Of a DNA stretch of 64,000 nt, positions 34,791 to 46,099 are shown one piece after another. The DNA is from Siphonodentalium dalli. Lineage: Eukaryota; Mollusca; Scaphopoda; Gadilida; Siphonodentaliidae. Position numbers and translations under genes: made by a program. The notes below the pieces were generated by a model that was given only the letters and a program-made list of their open reading frames with translations, searched no databases and was not told the DNA's origin. Every line of letters starts with the position of its first letter. The first letter of the stretch is position 1. The stretch is from the NCBI GenBank assembly GCA_032622095.1, contig CP136069.1, positions 44,680,194-44,744,193 on the forward strand. Reading direction: 5' to 3'.

Positions 34791-35308
34791 ACAGATGACC
34801 AGCAATTTATATAACATTTTTTTTTCAATTAAAACAGCTTCTGAAACAGGTTAAACTGTTATTTGAACTAATTGAGATTATTCCCAGTCATATGAGTGAT
34901 ATCAGTAGAGTTTTATGCAATTTTAGTGAAATTTGGGGGGTGGGTATAAAAAAATTGGGAGTAAAAAAAAAACTTTTTTGCAGGTTTGGGGGTGGTGGGT
35001 CTCCGAAAATGCCAGATGCAAAAAAATGGCATACCTTCCTGCAAATAATGGCCACAGGCAACTGAAGTTAGACACAGAGCTAGCCGATACAGAGTTGGAA
35101 TGCTTCTTTGGTGTGTGCCGGAGAAATAAAAATTTAAATAATATAAAACTGAGCATGTGCATGCTTTTCAAAACTTTTTGTACCTGAGAAATGGAAAATT
35201 GACTATGCATTGATTTAACATCATTTTATGTTTTGTTATGTTAAAAAGATGTTGAATGTGGCATATAAACTGGACTGCTGGATCCTAGGGTTGAAACAAT
35301 TTGTCGAA
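34791..35308. other. Intronic, no gene recognised
   Basis: Contains opposing frames of 84 and 95 codons (34933-35187, 34923-35210) over a G-rich/A-rich stretch (GGGGGGTGGG); no domain recognised. Confidence 0.4.
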
Positions 35309-35563
35309 AGATTCAGTTTCTATATCTCCTAATTTGCAGAAGATAAAATGCATAATCGAGGTGACTTAATAGGTGAACATCGCCAACTTCAACTGGGGAA
35401 CCTCAATATGATCCTATGTCTCCCATAGCAGTTGAGGCCTGAGCAGAATGAAGTCCCCAGAGGGCGAGTTTGGTGATGCTAGCCTGCTCTGCGCGATACC
35501 ATCACTAAATTCACCCTCTTGGGACCTCATTCTGCAAATGACAGACACACTATTTGCAGCCTT
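35309..35563. mobile_element. Family B right portion
   Basis: Core with CCTAATTTGCAGAAGATAA, then the right hairpin and the outer end GACAGACACACTATTTGCAG. Left hairpin missing. Confidence 0.65.
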
Positions 35564-35700
35564 GTTATTAATAGTTTATTCTGGTAAATTGAGTAGCATC
35601 TGTTCCAAACCCTATAATAATTTTTTAATGTCAGCTGGTGTTGACACTTTTATTTTTATTTCCTTTATAGAATAGTTATAGAATATGAAATAATTTTAAT

Positions 35701-37436
35701 TGTCCCCCGAAAAATTTATTTTTGAGGGACTATTGTAATCAGCCGCGTGCGTCCCGTCCGTCCATCCGTCCTGCATCCCGTCCGTCCGTCCTTCCGGAGT
35801 TATAACTCCAGTAATGACCATCCAATTTGATTGAAACTTGGTCTGAATTCTGGGTTTTATCCGATGTTCTTTTATGGAGTTATTTGCCTATTTTAAACTT
35901 TTTTTTTACTGATACAATTTCTCACTTTTTCGGTTTCCGGATGATATCTCAAATTTGGATCCTAATATAAAGACACACACTCAGTCTCTTTGAAAACCGA
36001 CGATAATCCTCTAATGGATCCTTTAATTGCAAATACCGTTGTTATGTGGATCAGACATATCAAGATACAGGTTGAGTTCGAATTTGAGTTTGATCCGATG
36101 ATTTTTCCCAGAGTTATGGACTTTTTTTCGACTTAGAAAATTAAATTTTACTTCTTTTTTCTTTGGTTTCCGGATGATAACTCAAGTTTGGACTGTTCAA
36201 TTGAAAATTCCGGTTTTTTTTTAGTCATTGATATCAAAATACAGGTCAAGTTCGAATTTGAGTTTGATCCAATGATTTTTCCCAGAGGTATGGGCCTTTC
36301 GACTTTTAAAAACATTTTTTATAATTTTCTGTATGAGGGTACCTTCATGGTGTAATCAATTCCTCCGACAGTTTTAATAGTAAATATTTGAAACTTTAGA
36401 GTATTGTTCCTCACATATTGGAGATGTGCAACATGTATTTATACCATGACTCCCTATTGTACTGTGTACAAACATGCTATATAATATATTTGTGCTGTAC
36501 ACCCTACTGTGTGTGAACAGGAGTCCGACCGTGGGTAACACGTTTCTACTGTGGGTAACACGTTTGAATGGCATTTCAATGGTTAAAGTTTATACCCATA
36601 GTAGAACTACATCCGAGTTGACCTTTCATTAACCTTCCGTGACCTCGATCAAAATGACTCTATTTTTAAAATGTAGCGCCTCGCGATGAAAACAATTTGA
36701 TACTTTCGATTCAATTGAATATTATACTCACGATAAAAACGAACAGTTAATTCCGTGGAAATCACATCCAGATCAACAAATTGAACATATATTTCAAGAA
36801 ATAGACGTAAAAAACTCGAACAACAAACGGTGGATTTCAAAATGACTTTCGTGGTTTCCTGTTCACTGTACGGCAGAGAAAAAAAGTTCCCGCAATGTGT
36901 TATATTTATATTCATTAAATTCGTATTCCCATATATATTCATGTTGTTTATTTATGGCGGTTTCATTACAGTTTATTGTGAATTGGCTACAATGATACCA
37001 TATTCGTACAATTGAATGTTGACCTAATTCAATGTATCAATACGCCTGATCAGCTGTGATAGTGTACGTCGATTGTATGACCAAGTGTGGGGAACACAAC
37101 GGGGATGATTGTGAATGGTGCGATAGAATCATCTTAATTTAAGTGGGTTTATTTCGATTTCATAGCATTTTTTGCTCCTGTACCGGTCATGGTATAAACA
37201 AAATACACACGTAGTGTTTCTGAATACCAAATTTACACCACTCGTGGGATTAATGATTTACCACACTCGCTAAAGCTTGTGTGGTAAATCATCAATCGCA
37301 CTCGTGGTGTAAATTTGGTATTCAGAAACACTACGTGTGTATTCTATATATACAACATTTAAAAAAAAATTATTTAACAAAACGGCATCGACTTGCCACG
37401 TTGTCGGGGGACAATGTGGTCGGCTGACCTTTTATT
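35701..37436 (+). mobile_element. Family N copy N2 with insertions
   Basis: 5' TGTCCCCCGAAAAA, GTCC microsatellite, diverged core repeats with GGTTTCCGGATGATA, 3' GTCGGGGGACAATG then hairpin GGTCGGCTGACC and TTTTATT. Between about 36310 and 37380 lies unrelated sequence including a palindrome (37205-37343). Confidence 0.68.
37205..37343. repeat. Palindrome inside N2
   Basis: Arms ACACACGTAGTGTTTCTGAA, ATACCAAATTTACACCAC and their complements, with an inner hairpin TGATTTACCACAC/GTGTGGTAAATCA. A piece of the same arm occurs at about 11560. Confidence 0.82.
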
Positions 37437-37499
37437 TCTTATAAAAACTGTGCATTTAATATGGCTCAGCTTTTTGACAGTTCCTGTTTATGTTTTTAG

Positions 37500-37655
37500 A
37501 ACAGCTGTATATTATCGGCACCATTGTTAGATGATGAGTCAGCGCAATCTGTGATACAAACACTGCAGGAAGAGCTCATTACAATACGACTGCGGGAGTC
37601 AGAAACAGTCAACCTCATTACTCAACTACGCAGCAAGGTCAAGGACCTTGAACAG
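37500..37655 (+). CDS. EVI5: EVI5-family exon d: coiled coil
   Basis: 52 codons from NSCILSAPLLDDES to SKVKDLEQ, with the EVI5 repeat LQEELITIRLRESE. Two AGs are available (37498-37499, 37503-37504); only the first keeps phase 0 with exon c. Donor GTAAGT. The short N-terminal linker corresponds to a variable vertebrate segment between coiled-coil blocks. Confidence 0.9.
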
Positions 37656-37807
37656 GTAAGTTATGTTTTGGGTCATAATTTGGCCTCTAACAGAAATGTT
37701 TTGCATAATTATGATTATATATGTAGTTATAACGACGCTCATTTAGTAGACTGTGACCTTCTTTAGTGCTTCGTTCAATAAAGAGTTATATACTAATATG
37801 ATTATAA

Positions 37808-38102
37808 TTAACCCTTCCATGGCTGGAGCTTTCTGAAATTTTGCAATAACCCTGTGCCAATGCATTCTCTTATATATGCGAGTCTCCCATAGGGAACCTC
37901 GCATATATAAGAGATTGCATTGGCCTAAAAATATTTACCTTGACCCTGTTAGCCAGTGCATTCTCTTATATATCTTATGCGAGGGTCCCTATGGGAGAAT
38001 GCACTGGCATAGGATCTTTAAGCCAGTGTCATATATAAGAGAATGCACTGGCATAGGATCTTTAATGCTGCATCAGCACAGCCCTCATCATGAAAGGGTT
38101 AA
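37808..38102. mobile_element. Family D copy D6
   Basis: TTAA both sides; ends CCCTTCCATGGCTGGAGC and CATCATGAAAGGG. It holds one full and one rearranged cassette, plus a duplicated GCACTGGCATAGGATCTTTA segment. Confidence 0.8.
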
Positions 38103-38574
38103 CAATATGAAAACAGAAGGTCCTCATAAGCCAGTGAAAGTGTACATTGGAATGGCTCATTCTTTATTTATAGGGATGTTCAGTTACTATTATAAGCAGA
38201 TGATGGGCAGAGAAACTATTAAGAATTCATTTGTAGTGATGTGCTAACAGAATACGGTCTAAAGATGTATTCTTGTCTTCTTTGTATATCGTCTCTGTTT
38301 TTGAAAATGAAAATTCTCAATTGAGGAATTATATCCAAAAATCTGTCTGTCAATTGATTTTTCCCCTTATTTATCATTTATTGCAATACTAGAGGGACAC
38401 AAAAAATTTGTCTGGATATGACCATGATGAACCAAAATTGTTTATGAGCTTTGTCAAACTTTGCCTGTCAGAAACAGGCTTGTATTAGGAATAAGTTTTA
38501 TACATAACATTACTATTGTATCAAGGGTCACATTATTTCAGACCTGCTTAGTATCACCTTCAATATATTTCCAG

Positions 38575-38721
38575 ACAAACTTATCACTACAGAAGGCCCC
38601 AAGTAATGATATTCAGTACCTACAGGAGGAACTAATCGCTGCTAAACTACGCGAGGCAGAAGCTAATCTGTCACTCAAAGAGATGAAGCAGAAGATGTAT
38701 GATTTGGAAGTTTTCTGGGAG
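38575..38721 (+). CDS. EVI5: EVI5-family exon e: coiled coil
   Basis: 49 codons, including IQYLQEELIAAKLREAEANL and KEMKQKMYDLEVFWE. This matches the vertebrate block LQEELIAVKLREAEA followed by the Trp-containing EEHW segment; the Trp is conserved. Acceptor ATTTCCAG. Donor GTCAGT is less common than GTAAGT. Phase 0 at both ends. Confidence 0.92.
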
Positions 38722-38825
38722 GTCAGTCATAGTGTCACTTCTATAAGGACCCTTTGTAGCTATAGATGTGGGTAGGATGCATAGGTCATAGGTTAGATTC
38801 CTGATAAGCATGGATTGATTTTCAA

Positions 38826-38905
38826 TTTAGTGATGATCATCACCAAACTTCATATGGATCTTTGGGTTGACCTCTAGATGGGAGCCATCAAATTTTTCCG
38901 AAACT
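38826..38905. repeat. Fragment of a core-repeat element
   Basis: ATCACCAAACTTCATATGGA and TGACCTCTAGATGGGAGC match repeats at 62215, 62820 and 62960. Confidence 0.6.
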
Positions 38906-39065
38906 CATTAAAAAACATGACTGCCAGTAGCACTTGAGTAACAAGGAGTTATGCTCTTTATAATGGCGATAGTTTGCATTTAAGTTCTGAATATCAGATA
39001 TTGTTTTTGCCATATTTTGTTCATAAGAGTCACAAAACTTAATGACATATAAGATGTCACTACTA

Positions 39066-39543
39066 TGAGCGGGCCTCAAAATATGGTGATGGAAATTGCA
39101 GAATGAGGTCCCCAGAGGGTGAATTTAGTGATGCTACCCCATACAGTGGGCTAGCATCACTAAATTAACCCTCGGGGGACCTCATTCTGCAATGTCTCAT
39201 CTTCTGTGGAAAGTATTTTTATTATCAAATTAACAAGTTATTTTTAGTTAATATTAGAAACTTTAGAAATTATCTTTTTCTTTTTTTTAGTTTAGTTTCT
39301 CTATATCCCCAAATTGGCAGACGACACAATGCATAATCAAGGTGCCCAATGGTGTGAGCCAGACACAGATTTAAGTTCCCAGATGGTTAGGATGGTGATG
39401 TGCATCCATTGGGCACCTCGGTTATGATTTCTGTCCTCTGCCAATTAGGGAATGTAGAGAAACTAAACTAAAAAAGAAAATGAAACTTTCTAACACGCTG
39501 GAACAGGATCTTTAATGCTGCACCAGTGCAGCTCCCATCATGA
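39066..39543. mobile_element. Family B copy B7 followed by a family D end
   Basis: Left alternative terminus CCTCAAAATATGGTGATGG, complete left hairpin, core ending AGAAACTAAACTAAAAAAG. It breaks at about 39495 into a D right end (GGATCTTTAATGCTGCACC). Confidence 0.7.
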
Positions 39544-39586
39544 GATCCTAATATTCTGAATATCATTTATATTTGTCTGCTCACAG

Positions 39587-39754
39587 AGGTATATGGAGAA
39601 AGTCAATGCTCCGGCGTCACCTAAAGACAGCAAGAATCACAGGCAAGAAATGAAGCATGCACAAGACGAGCTGATGATGGTGAAGTTACGCGAGGCTCAA
39701 CGGATTGGTGATATCAAGGAGATGAAGCAGAAAATCATGGAACTTGAAACACAG
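39587..39754 (+). CDS. EVI5: EVI5-family exon f: coiled coil
   Basis: 56 codons from RYMEKVNAPASPKDSKNHRQ through AQDELMMVKLREAQ to KQKIMELETQ. It matches the vertebrate block ELQDELMTIRLREAE and MMEMETQ. Acceptor CTCACAG, donor GTAAAT, phase 0. It sits between transposon remnants, 43 bp after one and 47 bp before the next. Confidence 0.92.
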
Positions 39755-39801
39755 GTAAATATTAGCCAACTCATAGTCAATGTATTGTTTTTTAGGCTTT
39801 T

Positions 39802-40046
39802 CACACCCTTTCATGACTGGTGGTTCCTGACACTTTGCGAAACCCCTGTGCCAATGCATTCTCTTATATATGCGAGTCTCCCATATATGAGAGCCTCGCA
39901 TATATAAGAGAATACATTGGGCTAACAATATTTACCTTTATCTTGTAAGCCAGTTCATTCTATGGGAGACTCACATATATAAGAGAATGCACTGGCACAG
40001 GATATTTAATTCTGTACCAGCGCAGCTCTCATCATGACATAGTTAA
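39802..40046. mobile_element. Family D copy D7
   Basis: Left end ACCCTTTCATGACTGG (TTAA lost), right GTTAAG after ATCATGACATA. First cassette has loop ATATATGA in place of ATA. Overlapping frames are palindrome read-through. Confidence 0.75.
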
Positions 40047-40411
40047 GATGCTCATGAGAAACAGCTGCTGTTACAAATATTTTACATACAAGAGTTTTAA
40101 AAGATAAATTGTCAATAAAAATGTAGCAATGTTCTAAATATAGCCACATGAACTCCAATTCATTCAAAATAATTCATAGAAAAATAATTTCCATTGGTTT
40201 CCCTGACTTATAATTATTATTTTACACCTCCGAATATGTACAAATCATTCAGGGAAGAGATACCCCATCCTTAGCCACTATGGTAACCTGTGCAGCTGTA
40301 ATTTTGAGGGTCATTTTAGCAGAATTATGACATGTGAAACATAGTATTTTAAAAACGGGGGGTATCCTTAGTCCCATTGGGACAGTCACACCTCTAGTTT
40401 TTGCTTATGAC

Positions 40412-40830
40412 CAGGACTCAAAATATGGTGCTGGTCATGTGCAGAATGAGGTCACCAGAGGGTGAATTTAGTGATGCTGCTTAGGCCTCATCTTCTCTGG
40501 AAAGTATCTTTATTATCAAATTAACAAGTTTTTTAGTTTCTTTAGAAACTTATTTGGAAAAGGTCTTTTTCTTTTTTAGTTTAGTTTCTCCATATCCCCA
40601 AATTAGCAGATGACACAATGCATAATTGAGGTGCCCATTAGATGCACTTCACCATCTTCTCCATGTGGGAACTTAAATGTGCCTAGGTCTCCCATAACAG
40701 ACGAGGCCATGCAGAATAAGGTGCCCAGACAGTGAATTTGGTGTTGCTAGCCCGCTATGTGGGATAGCGACACTAAATTCACCCTCTGGGGATCTCACTC
40801 TGCAAATGACAGACACACTATACTCAGGCT
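40412..40830. mobile_element. Family B copy B8 with unlike ends
   Basis: Left terminus CAGGACTCAAAATATGGTGC (alternative type), right terminus GACACACTATACTCAGGCT (common type). The left hairpin has lost its second arm; the right hairpin is intact. Confidence 0.72.
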
Positions 40831-40893
40831 AGCGAGGTGCCTGAGAACACAGAACTTTTATTTATTTAGCCAAACAATTAACTATCATTACAG

Positions 40894-41040
40894 AACCATA
40901 TATGCAGTAACCAGATTAGACGGATGGATGAGGACAACAAATCACTCAAACTCAAAATAAAGGAACATGAGGAAAATGAACGGAACCTCCATTTCAAGAT
41001 TAGAGAACTCCAGCGTAAGTCAGATGATAAAGCAACAGAG
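40894..41040 (+). CDS. EVI5: EVI5-family exon g: coiled coil
   Basis: 49 codons: NHICSNQIRRMDEDNKSLKL, then KIKEHEENERNLHFKI, ending RKSDDKATE. The start matches the vertebrate segment NQINSNHLRRAEQE. Acceptor ATCATTACAG, donor GTATGT, phase 0. Very rich in Lys and Glu, as expected for a solvent-exposed coiled coil. Confidence 0.9.
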
Positions 41041-41508
41041 GTATGTAACAGGAGATTATAAACATGAAATTACGCTAGGTTATTGTCACAAGTATCTGAT
41101 GACAATCGTAGTCAGTGTCACAAATGTAGTTCGCTTTTCACTGGCATTTTATATACTTTCGTAGTCATCTTTTCAAATCTCATTGTTCATCACGTGAATT
41201 GCAGTGGATGACCATTAAAAGTTGATGTCGTTTGCAACATGACAGCATCTGTTGATATCATGATTATTTAATTGAAAGATTATCTACCAAATTCAGCCAT
41301 TTGTAATACAAGTTAACCATGTGACTGATTCTTTCATTCTACCAAGCATTAATCATTATTTGTCTACGTGATGTGAGTTCTGCTGATTTCTGGGGCTTCC
41401 GCCATTATTGGAATATGACAGGTCAAATTTCAGTTCCCAGTATTGTTATCTGTTCATGATCAAACTGACTCAGTGTGTGTTATGATCATCAGGTCAGGAA
41501 CATCCTGA
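41041..41508. other. Intronic, no element recognised
   Basis: AT-rich intron. The TSD CATCCTGA of the following element ends at 41508. Confidence 0.4.
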
Positions 41509-41865
41509 CAAGCCTTGAAATAGGGTGTCTGTCATTTGCAGAATGAGGTCCCCAGAGGGTGAATTTAGTGATGCTACCCTGCATAGCGGGCTAGCATCAC
41601 TAAATTCACCCTCTGGGGACCTCATTCTGCTGAGGTGTAAGCAGAATGAGGTTCCCAGAGGGTGAATTTGGTGATGCTAGCCCGCTATTCAGGGTAGCAT
41701 CACTAAATTCACCCTCTGGGGACCTCATTCTGCTTACACCTCAGCAGAATGAGGTTCCCAGAGGGTGAATTTGGTGATGCTAGCCCGCTATGCAGGGTAG
41801 CATCACTAAATTCACCCTCTGGGGACCTCATTCTGCAAATGACAGACACCCTATTTCAAGGCTTG
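41509..41865. mobile_element. Family B copy B9, exact 8-bp duplication
   Basis: Ends CAAGCCTTGAAATAGGGTGT and complement; CATCCTGA is identical at both sides (41501-41508, 41866-41873). Three successive hairpins fill the element and the normal core is replaced by extra hairpin units. Confidence 0.9.
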
Positions 41866-41867
41866 CA

Positions 41868-43847
41868 TCCTGAATTCAACTATTATATTTATATTTAACT
41901 ATTATAGTTGAATTCAACAAGTGCCAAATCCACTGTTTCCCTGTTTTGTGGAAACCTTGTGATCGCGTATGCCAGTGCACAGCTAAATTGCACTTTTAAC
42001 AATATAATCAATATTGCAGCAAATGAACAGTCTCTCGATAAAATTTGTTTTCGAAATGGCAATATCCATATTCAACTATTATAGATAAATATATAGACAG
42101 AACACAACGCGCATCTTAATCGAGACTCTTTTATCGAATGACTTACCGATGGCGCAAGGATATATTTCGCGAGACTGTAGCTCGAGTTCGATAAAAGATT
42201 CGAGATTATGTTGCAAGTTGTGTTCTGTATTTATTCTACACCGTTTAGTCATATAAGTTCAATCCATGACTATCACCTTCATTTTTACTATAGCTACCTT
42301 TTTTATGTTTACCCATACCATGTATGGTAAACATAGTGTCGTTGTCCGGATTGACCACTCGTCGTTCGTCCGTCCGTCCGTCCGTCCGTCTTTCCGTCCG
42401 TAGACACTTCACGTGTAATGCGATAACTCAAACATTTTCTATCCAATCAGAAGCAAATATATATGGGTATATCAGCCCAAAATACAGATCGAGTTCGAAT
42501 TTGGGTTTGATCCGAGTTTTTGTTACAGAGTTATGGCCCTTTTTCTACTTAGAATTCACACATTCTGCCATAACTCAAACATTTTTTATCTGATTGGAAC
42601 CAAATTTGGTATGTGAGTTTCACAGCCCAAAATACAGATCTAGTTCGAATATGGGTTTGATCCCATTTATTTTAAAGGAGTTATGACCCTTTTTCGAAAA
42701 AAAATTGAAAAAAAAATCGATTTAAAACAAAATATATTTTTAACTTTTATAATAATAATAAAAAAAATGTCATTGACATTGTCATTTGTTTTCATTTAGA
42801 TATTGATGATTATGATACAAGTTGATAAAAAGATTTCCAATGTGTCCCTTTAATTTTTTTAAATAATTCAAAACAATTATAACCATTATAACTCTGCCAA
42901 GGGTACCCCGAATCACCACACCAAATTTGATTAAATCGGTCCAAAATCTTGTGTTATGTACTGGTAAATCTGTTCGGAGCAACATTAAATCCAATTCACC
43001 AATTGCATATGGACTACTTAGCTATTGATAAAGCTATATTATTTTCTGATGTCTCTTATGCCAATGTGCAAATAATCTGATAAAGAAGCCTGTGGTATCT
43101 AATTTAAAATAAAGATTCAACAATAAACATCACATGATATTAACAGTAGACTTGGACATCTGTGCTGCAGAGTTATATCTTCAGATGGTCTGATATCATT
43201 ATAATTGTTATTGGTTTAATAGAGGTCAGTGTTCAACATAAACAATTCCTGTGATTTTTTGACAGCTGTGCTATATAATTGATATTAATGGGTCAGTGGT
43301 GAGGTTGCTTATCTGTATACTAGGACACATTATTATTGTAAATTTAAATTGGACTCTCTTAACCCAAGTATTCCATGTCCAGGGCACACCTACACATTTA
43401 ACCCACGGACTTGCTGGCTGTGGCGGTTTAGCATTACAGATCCTGTACCAGTGCATTCTCTTATATAAATGCCAGTGATCCATAAATTCCAATAATTTGT
43501 GTTATGTACATTTGTCTATAATAGTACATAACAGTATACTCTATAATTCAACACCAAAACTCTCATTTATCCGATCATATTAAATTTTTATCGCCAAGGG
43601 ATGGGTTAACATCTACCGATCGTGATCGGCCTCTCGTTGTGATTTAAGTCTGACAAATAACCAGTAATTATCGGGGGATCACCGGAAGTAGAATGTACGT
43701 CATCTTTCTTGGCGACAACGTCAACAAGAATAGTTCCGGCTTGTATTCCACTAGAGGTATACACTAATATGTATGGCTGAGATTCCGTTGAATACATATG
43801 ACTCACGTCAATGGGTGGTGAATATGACTATAATAGTTGAATTCAGG
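41868..43847. mobile_element. Possible larger element bounded by CCTGAATTCAAC repeats
   Basis: CCTGAATTCAACTATTATA (reconstructed across B9; B9 inserted within it) faces ACTATAATAGTTGAATTCAG at 43826-43845. Additional copies of ATTCAACTATTATAG lie at 42070. The interval contains G3 and a palindrome at 42098-42227 (CAGAACACAACGCGCATC and partner). Confidence 0.4.
42304..43640 (+). mobile_element. Family G copy G3, complete
   Basis: Same parts in the same order as G2: GTTTACCCATACC, GTCC microsatellite (42367-42410), core repeats, filler, GGGATGGGTTAACATCTACC, GATCGTGATC hairpin and CTCTCGTT. One base change at the hairpin (GCCGATC to ACCGATC) breaks one pair. Confidence 0.72.
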
Positions 43848-43955
43848 GTGTGTCTGACCTAATCATGACATTATGGGAAAAGCAGAAGCAAAATTAGGTG
43901 CACGTCTATATTTCTATTTCACTGCTGAGGCCTGATGTGCTGCAATGTTTATCAT

Positions 43956-45298
43956 CAATCCTGGATATAGTGTGTCTGACATATGCAAAATGAGGTTCTC
44001 AGAGGGTGAATTTAGTGATGCTATTCTGCACAGTGGGCTAGCATCAGCAAATTCACCCTCTGGGGACCTCATTCTGCTTAGGCCTCAAATTCTGGGAAGT
44101 ATTTATAGCCTCAAATTAACATTGTTTTTAGTTACTTTTTGCCTTCTATTCAGTTTCTTTTTCCCCAAATTTGCAGAAGATAAATTGCATAATCGTGGTG
44201 ACTAATGGGTGAACATCACCAACTTGAACTGGGGAACTTCAATCTTATCCTAGGTCTCCGATAGCCAGAGTTGGCGGTGGACCCAAATTTTCTCTTGCCA
44301 AAATTTTTGCCAAATGAAATTTTATTTGGTCAAATTTCAAAATGATTTGCTAAATTTAATTTAGAGTATATAATTGGGGAAATTGAAGGAGATTCTAATT
44401 TTTTTGTTATATAATGTTAAACCTGACCACATACACAGGTAAAATGAGCTAGTAAAACAAGCTAGTATTATTAATATATATCAAAGTGACAATAAATATC
44501 TAAGTGACACCATAAATTATGTTTAATGTAGCTAAGACAGTTATCAGTCATCACAGCAATCATAGCATACATATTATTTCGTCCTGTGTCTTAGTTCACA
44601 ACAAAGCCAAACCACCAATTAATCCCTCGCTCACCATTCATGTTCGATTGATTGACCTATTGTCCCATCACCGCTGGTCACAACACACGGTTATCATATA
44701 TACACGGTGTACAGTGTCGCCAATAATGTGTATCCAAAGGGGATTAACTGTAAAAACAATTTCATAATTACTGTTTCGTGCAAAGTGTCGTATTCTATAT
44801 TGAGAACCTATTACAAACAAATTACAACATGTACTCACAACAGCCTCAATGAAATAAATACAGAACATTCTTTTTTCTAACTGCCATATTTGTAACCGCA
44901 GTTGATTAACTGTGTGATGGCAGTTGGATATATTCAGTAAGGTATTACCGTTTTGTGAAAACTAAAGAAAATTACATACATGTATTACTTTCGACATATT
45001 ACGGCTGACCGCTAGGTTGATAGATTTGTTGATCGGGTTTCCCTTTGCATTGTCTCTTAGTCGGCATGCGTAACGGAACCTTTGTTGATGTTTTATCACT
45101 AGATCGCTCACATCACATAATTTAAAAACCCACTTGCCAAAATTTTTGCCAAAGTGGCAGTGCAAACCCTGCCCATAGCAGAATGGGTTTCCCAGACAGT
45201 TAATTTGGTGATGCTAGTCTGCCGTGCGAGATAGCATCACTAAATTCACCCTCTGGGAACCTCATTCTGCAAATGTCAGACACACTATATCCTGGCTG
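43956..45298. mobile_element. Family B copy B10 split by a hAT-like element
   Basis: Ends CAATCCTGGATATAGTGTG and complement; exact 8-bp duplication TTTATCAT (43948-43955, 45299-45306). The core is interrupted by the element at 44266-45171. Confidence 0.85.
44266..45171. mobile_element. hAT-like element nested in B10
   Basis: Ends CAGAGTTGGCGGTGG and (complement) CAGGGTTTGCACTGCC, followed by TTGCCAAAATTTTTGCCAAA in both orientations. Flanks CCGATAGC and CCCATAGC differ at one of 8 positions. The 906-bp interior has short frames only (44519-44767, 44668-44868), none recognised as transposase. Confidence 0.78.
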
Positions 45299-45406
45299 TT
45301 TATCATATAAAACAGGTTGATTTGTTCAGGCAAAACTGGATATCTTGAGCTATGAATAATTCTTGTTCTAAAACATTAAAAATAACACTTTGTTTTGTTC
45401 TATTAG

Positions 45407-45502
45407 GTACACACAGATTCAATGTTGCTCAGGATTAAAGAAGCAGAGAGCAAGCAGTTAGTGGCAGAACTCCAACAGAAAATAGCTTCATTGGAGACAC
45501 AG
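45407..45502 (+). CDS. EVI5: EVI5-family exon h: coiled coil
   Basis: 32 codons: VHTDSMLLRIKEAESKQL then VAELQQKIASLETQ. It corresponds to the vertebrate EEVMAVRLREADS block followed by VAELRQHIAELE. Acceptor TTCTATTAG, donor GTATGG, phase 0. Confidence 0.9.
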
Positions 45503-45591
45503 GTATGGAAGTCATGCAGTATACATGTGTTGGTATTCTTTGAAATTGCACATCCAATTGATATCATTAACACTCAAGAAACTAAAAAAAA

Positions 45592-45768
45592 CTTGTTAAT
45601 TTGATAATAAAGATATTTCCCCGAGAATATGAGGCCTAAGCAGAATGAGGTCCCCAGAGGGTGAATTTAATGATACTATCATGCTGTGCGGGGTATCGTC
45701 ACTAAACTCACCCTCTGGGGACCTCATTCTGAAAATGTCCAGCACCATATTTTCTGGCCTGATCCTCA
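45592..45768. mobile_element. Family B right portion with alternative end
   Basis: TTTGATAATAAAGAT core tail, full right hairpin, outer end TGTCCAGCACCATATTTTCT then GGCCTG. The terminus is the complement of the one at 30874. Confidence 0.7.
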
Positions 45769-45818
45769 TACTAGATAATAGGAAGTATAAAATCATGCAG
45801 TACATCTTAATATTATCA

Positions 45819-46023
45819 TTGACCCTTTCATGACTGGAGCTTCCTGAAAAAATTTGTGCCAATCAGTGCCAATGCATTCACTTTTATATGCGAGTCTTCA
45901 ATAGGGAGCCTTGCATATATAAGAGAATGCATTGGCATGTGAGAGACTCCCATATATAAGAGAATGCACTGGCACAGGATGTTTAATGCTGCCCCAGTAC
46001 GGCTCCCATCATGAAAGGGTTAA
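45819..46023. mobile_element. Family D copy D8, shortened
   Basis: Left TTGACCCTTTCATGACTGG (TTAA decayed), right CATCATGAAAGGGTTAA. The second cassette is reduced to one arm. Confidence 0.75.
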
Positions 46024-46099
46024 AGACATATTTTGAGTTTATTTCAAAGAATGAAACTGATAAGTGAGTACACAGGCAATTTGTCCATTAAAAGAATGA

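Noticed and set aside
35700-35790. GTCC runs as a simple microsatellite only
   Set aside because: They occur at a fixed place inside families G, N and P, so they are treated as part of those elements.
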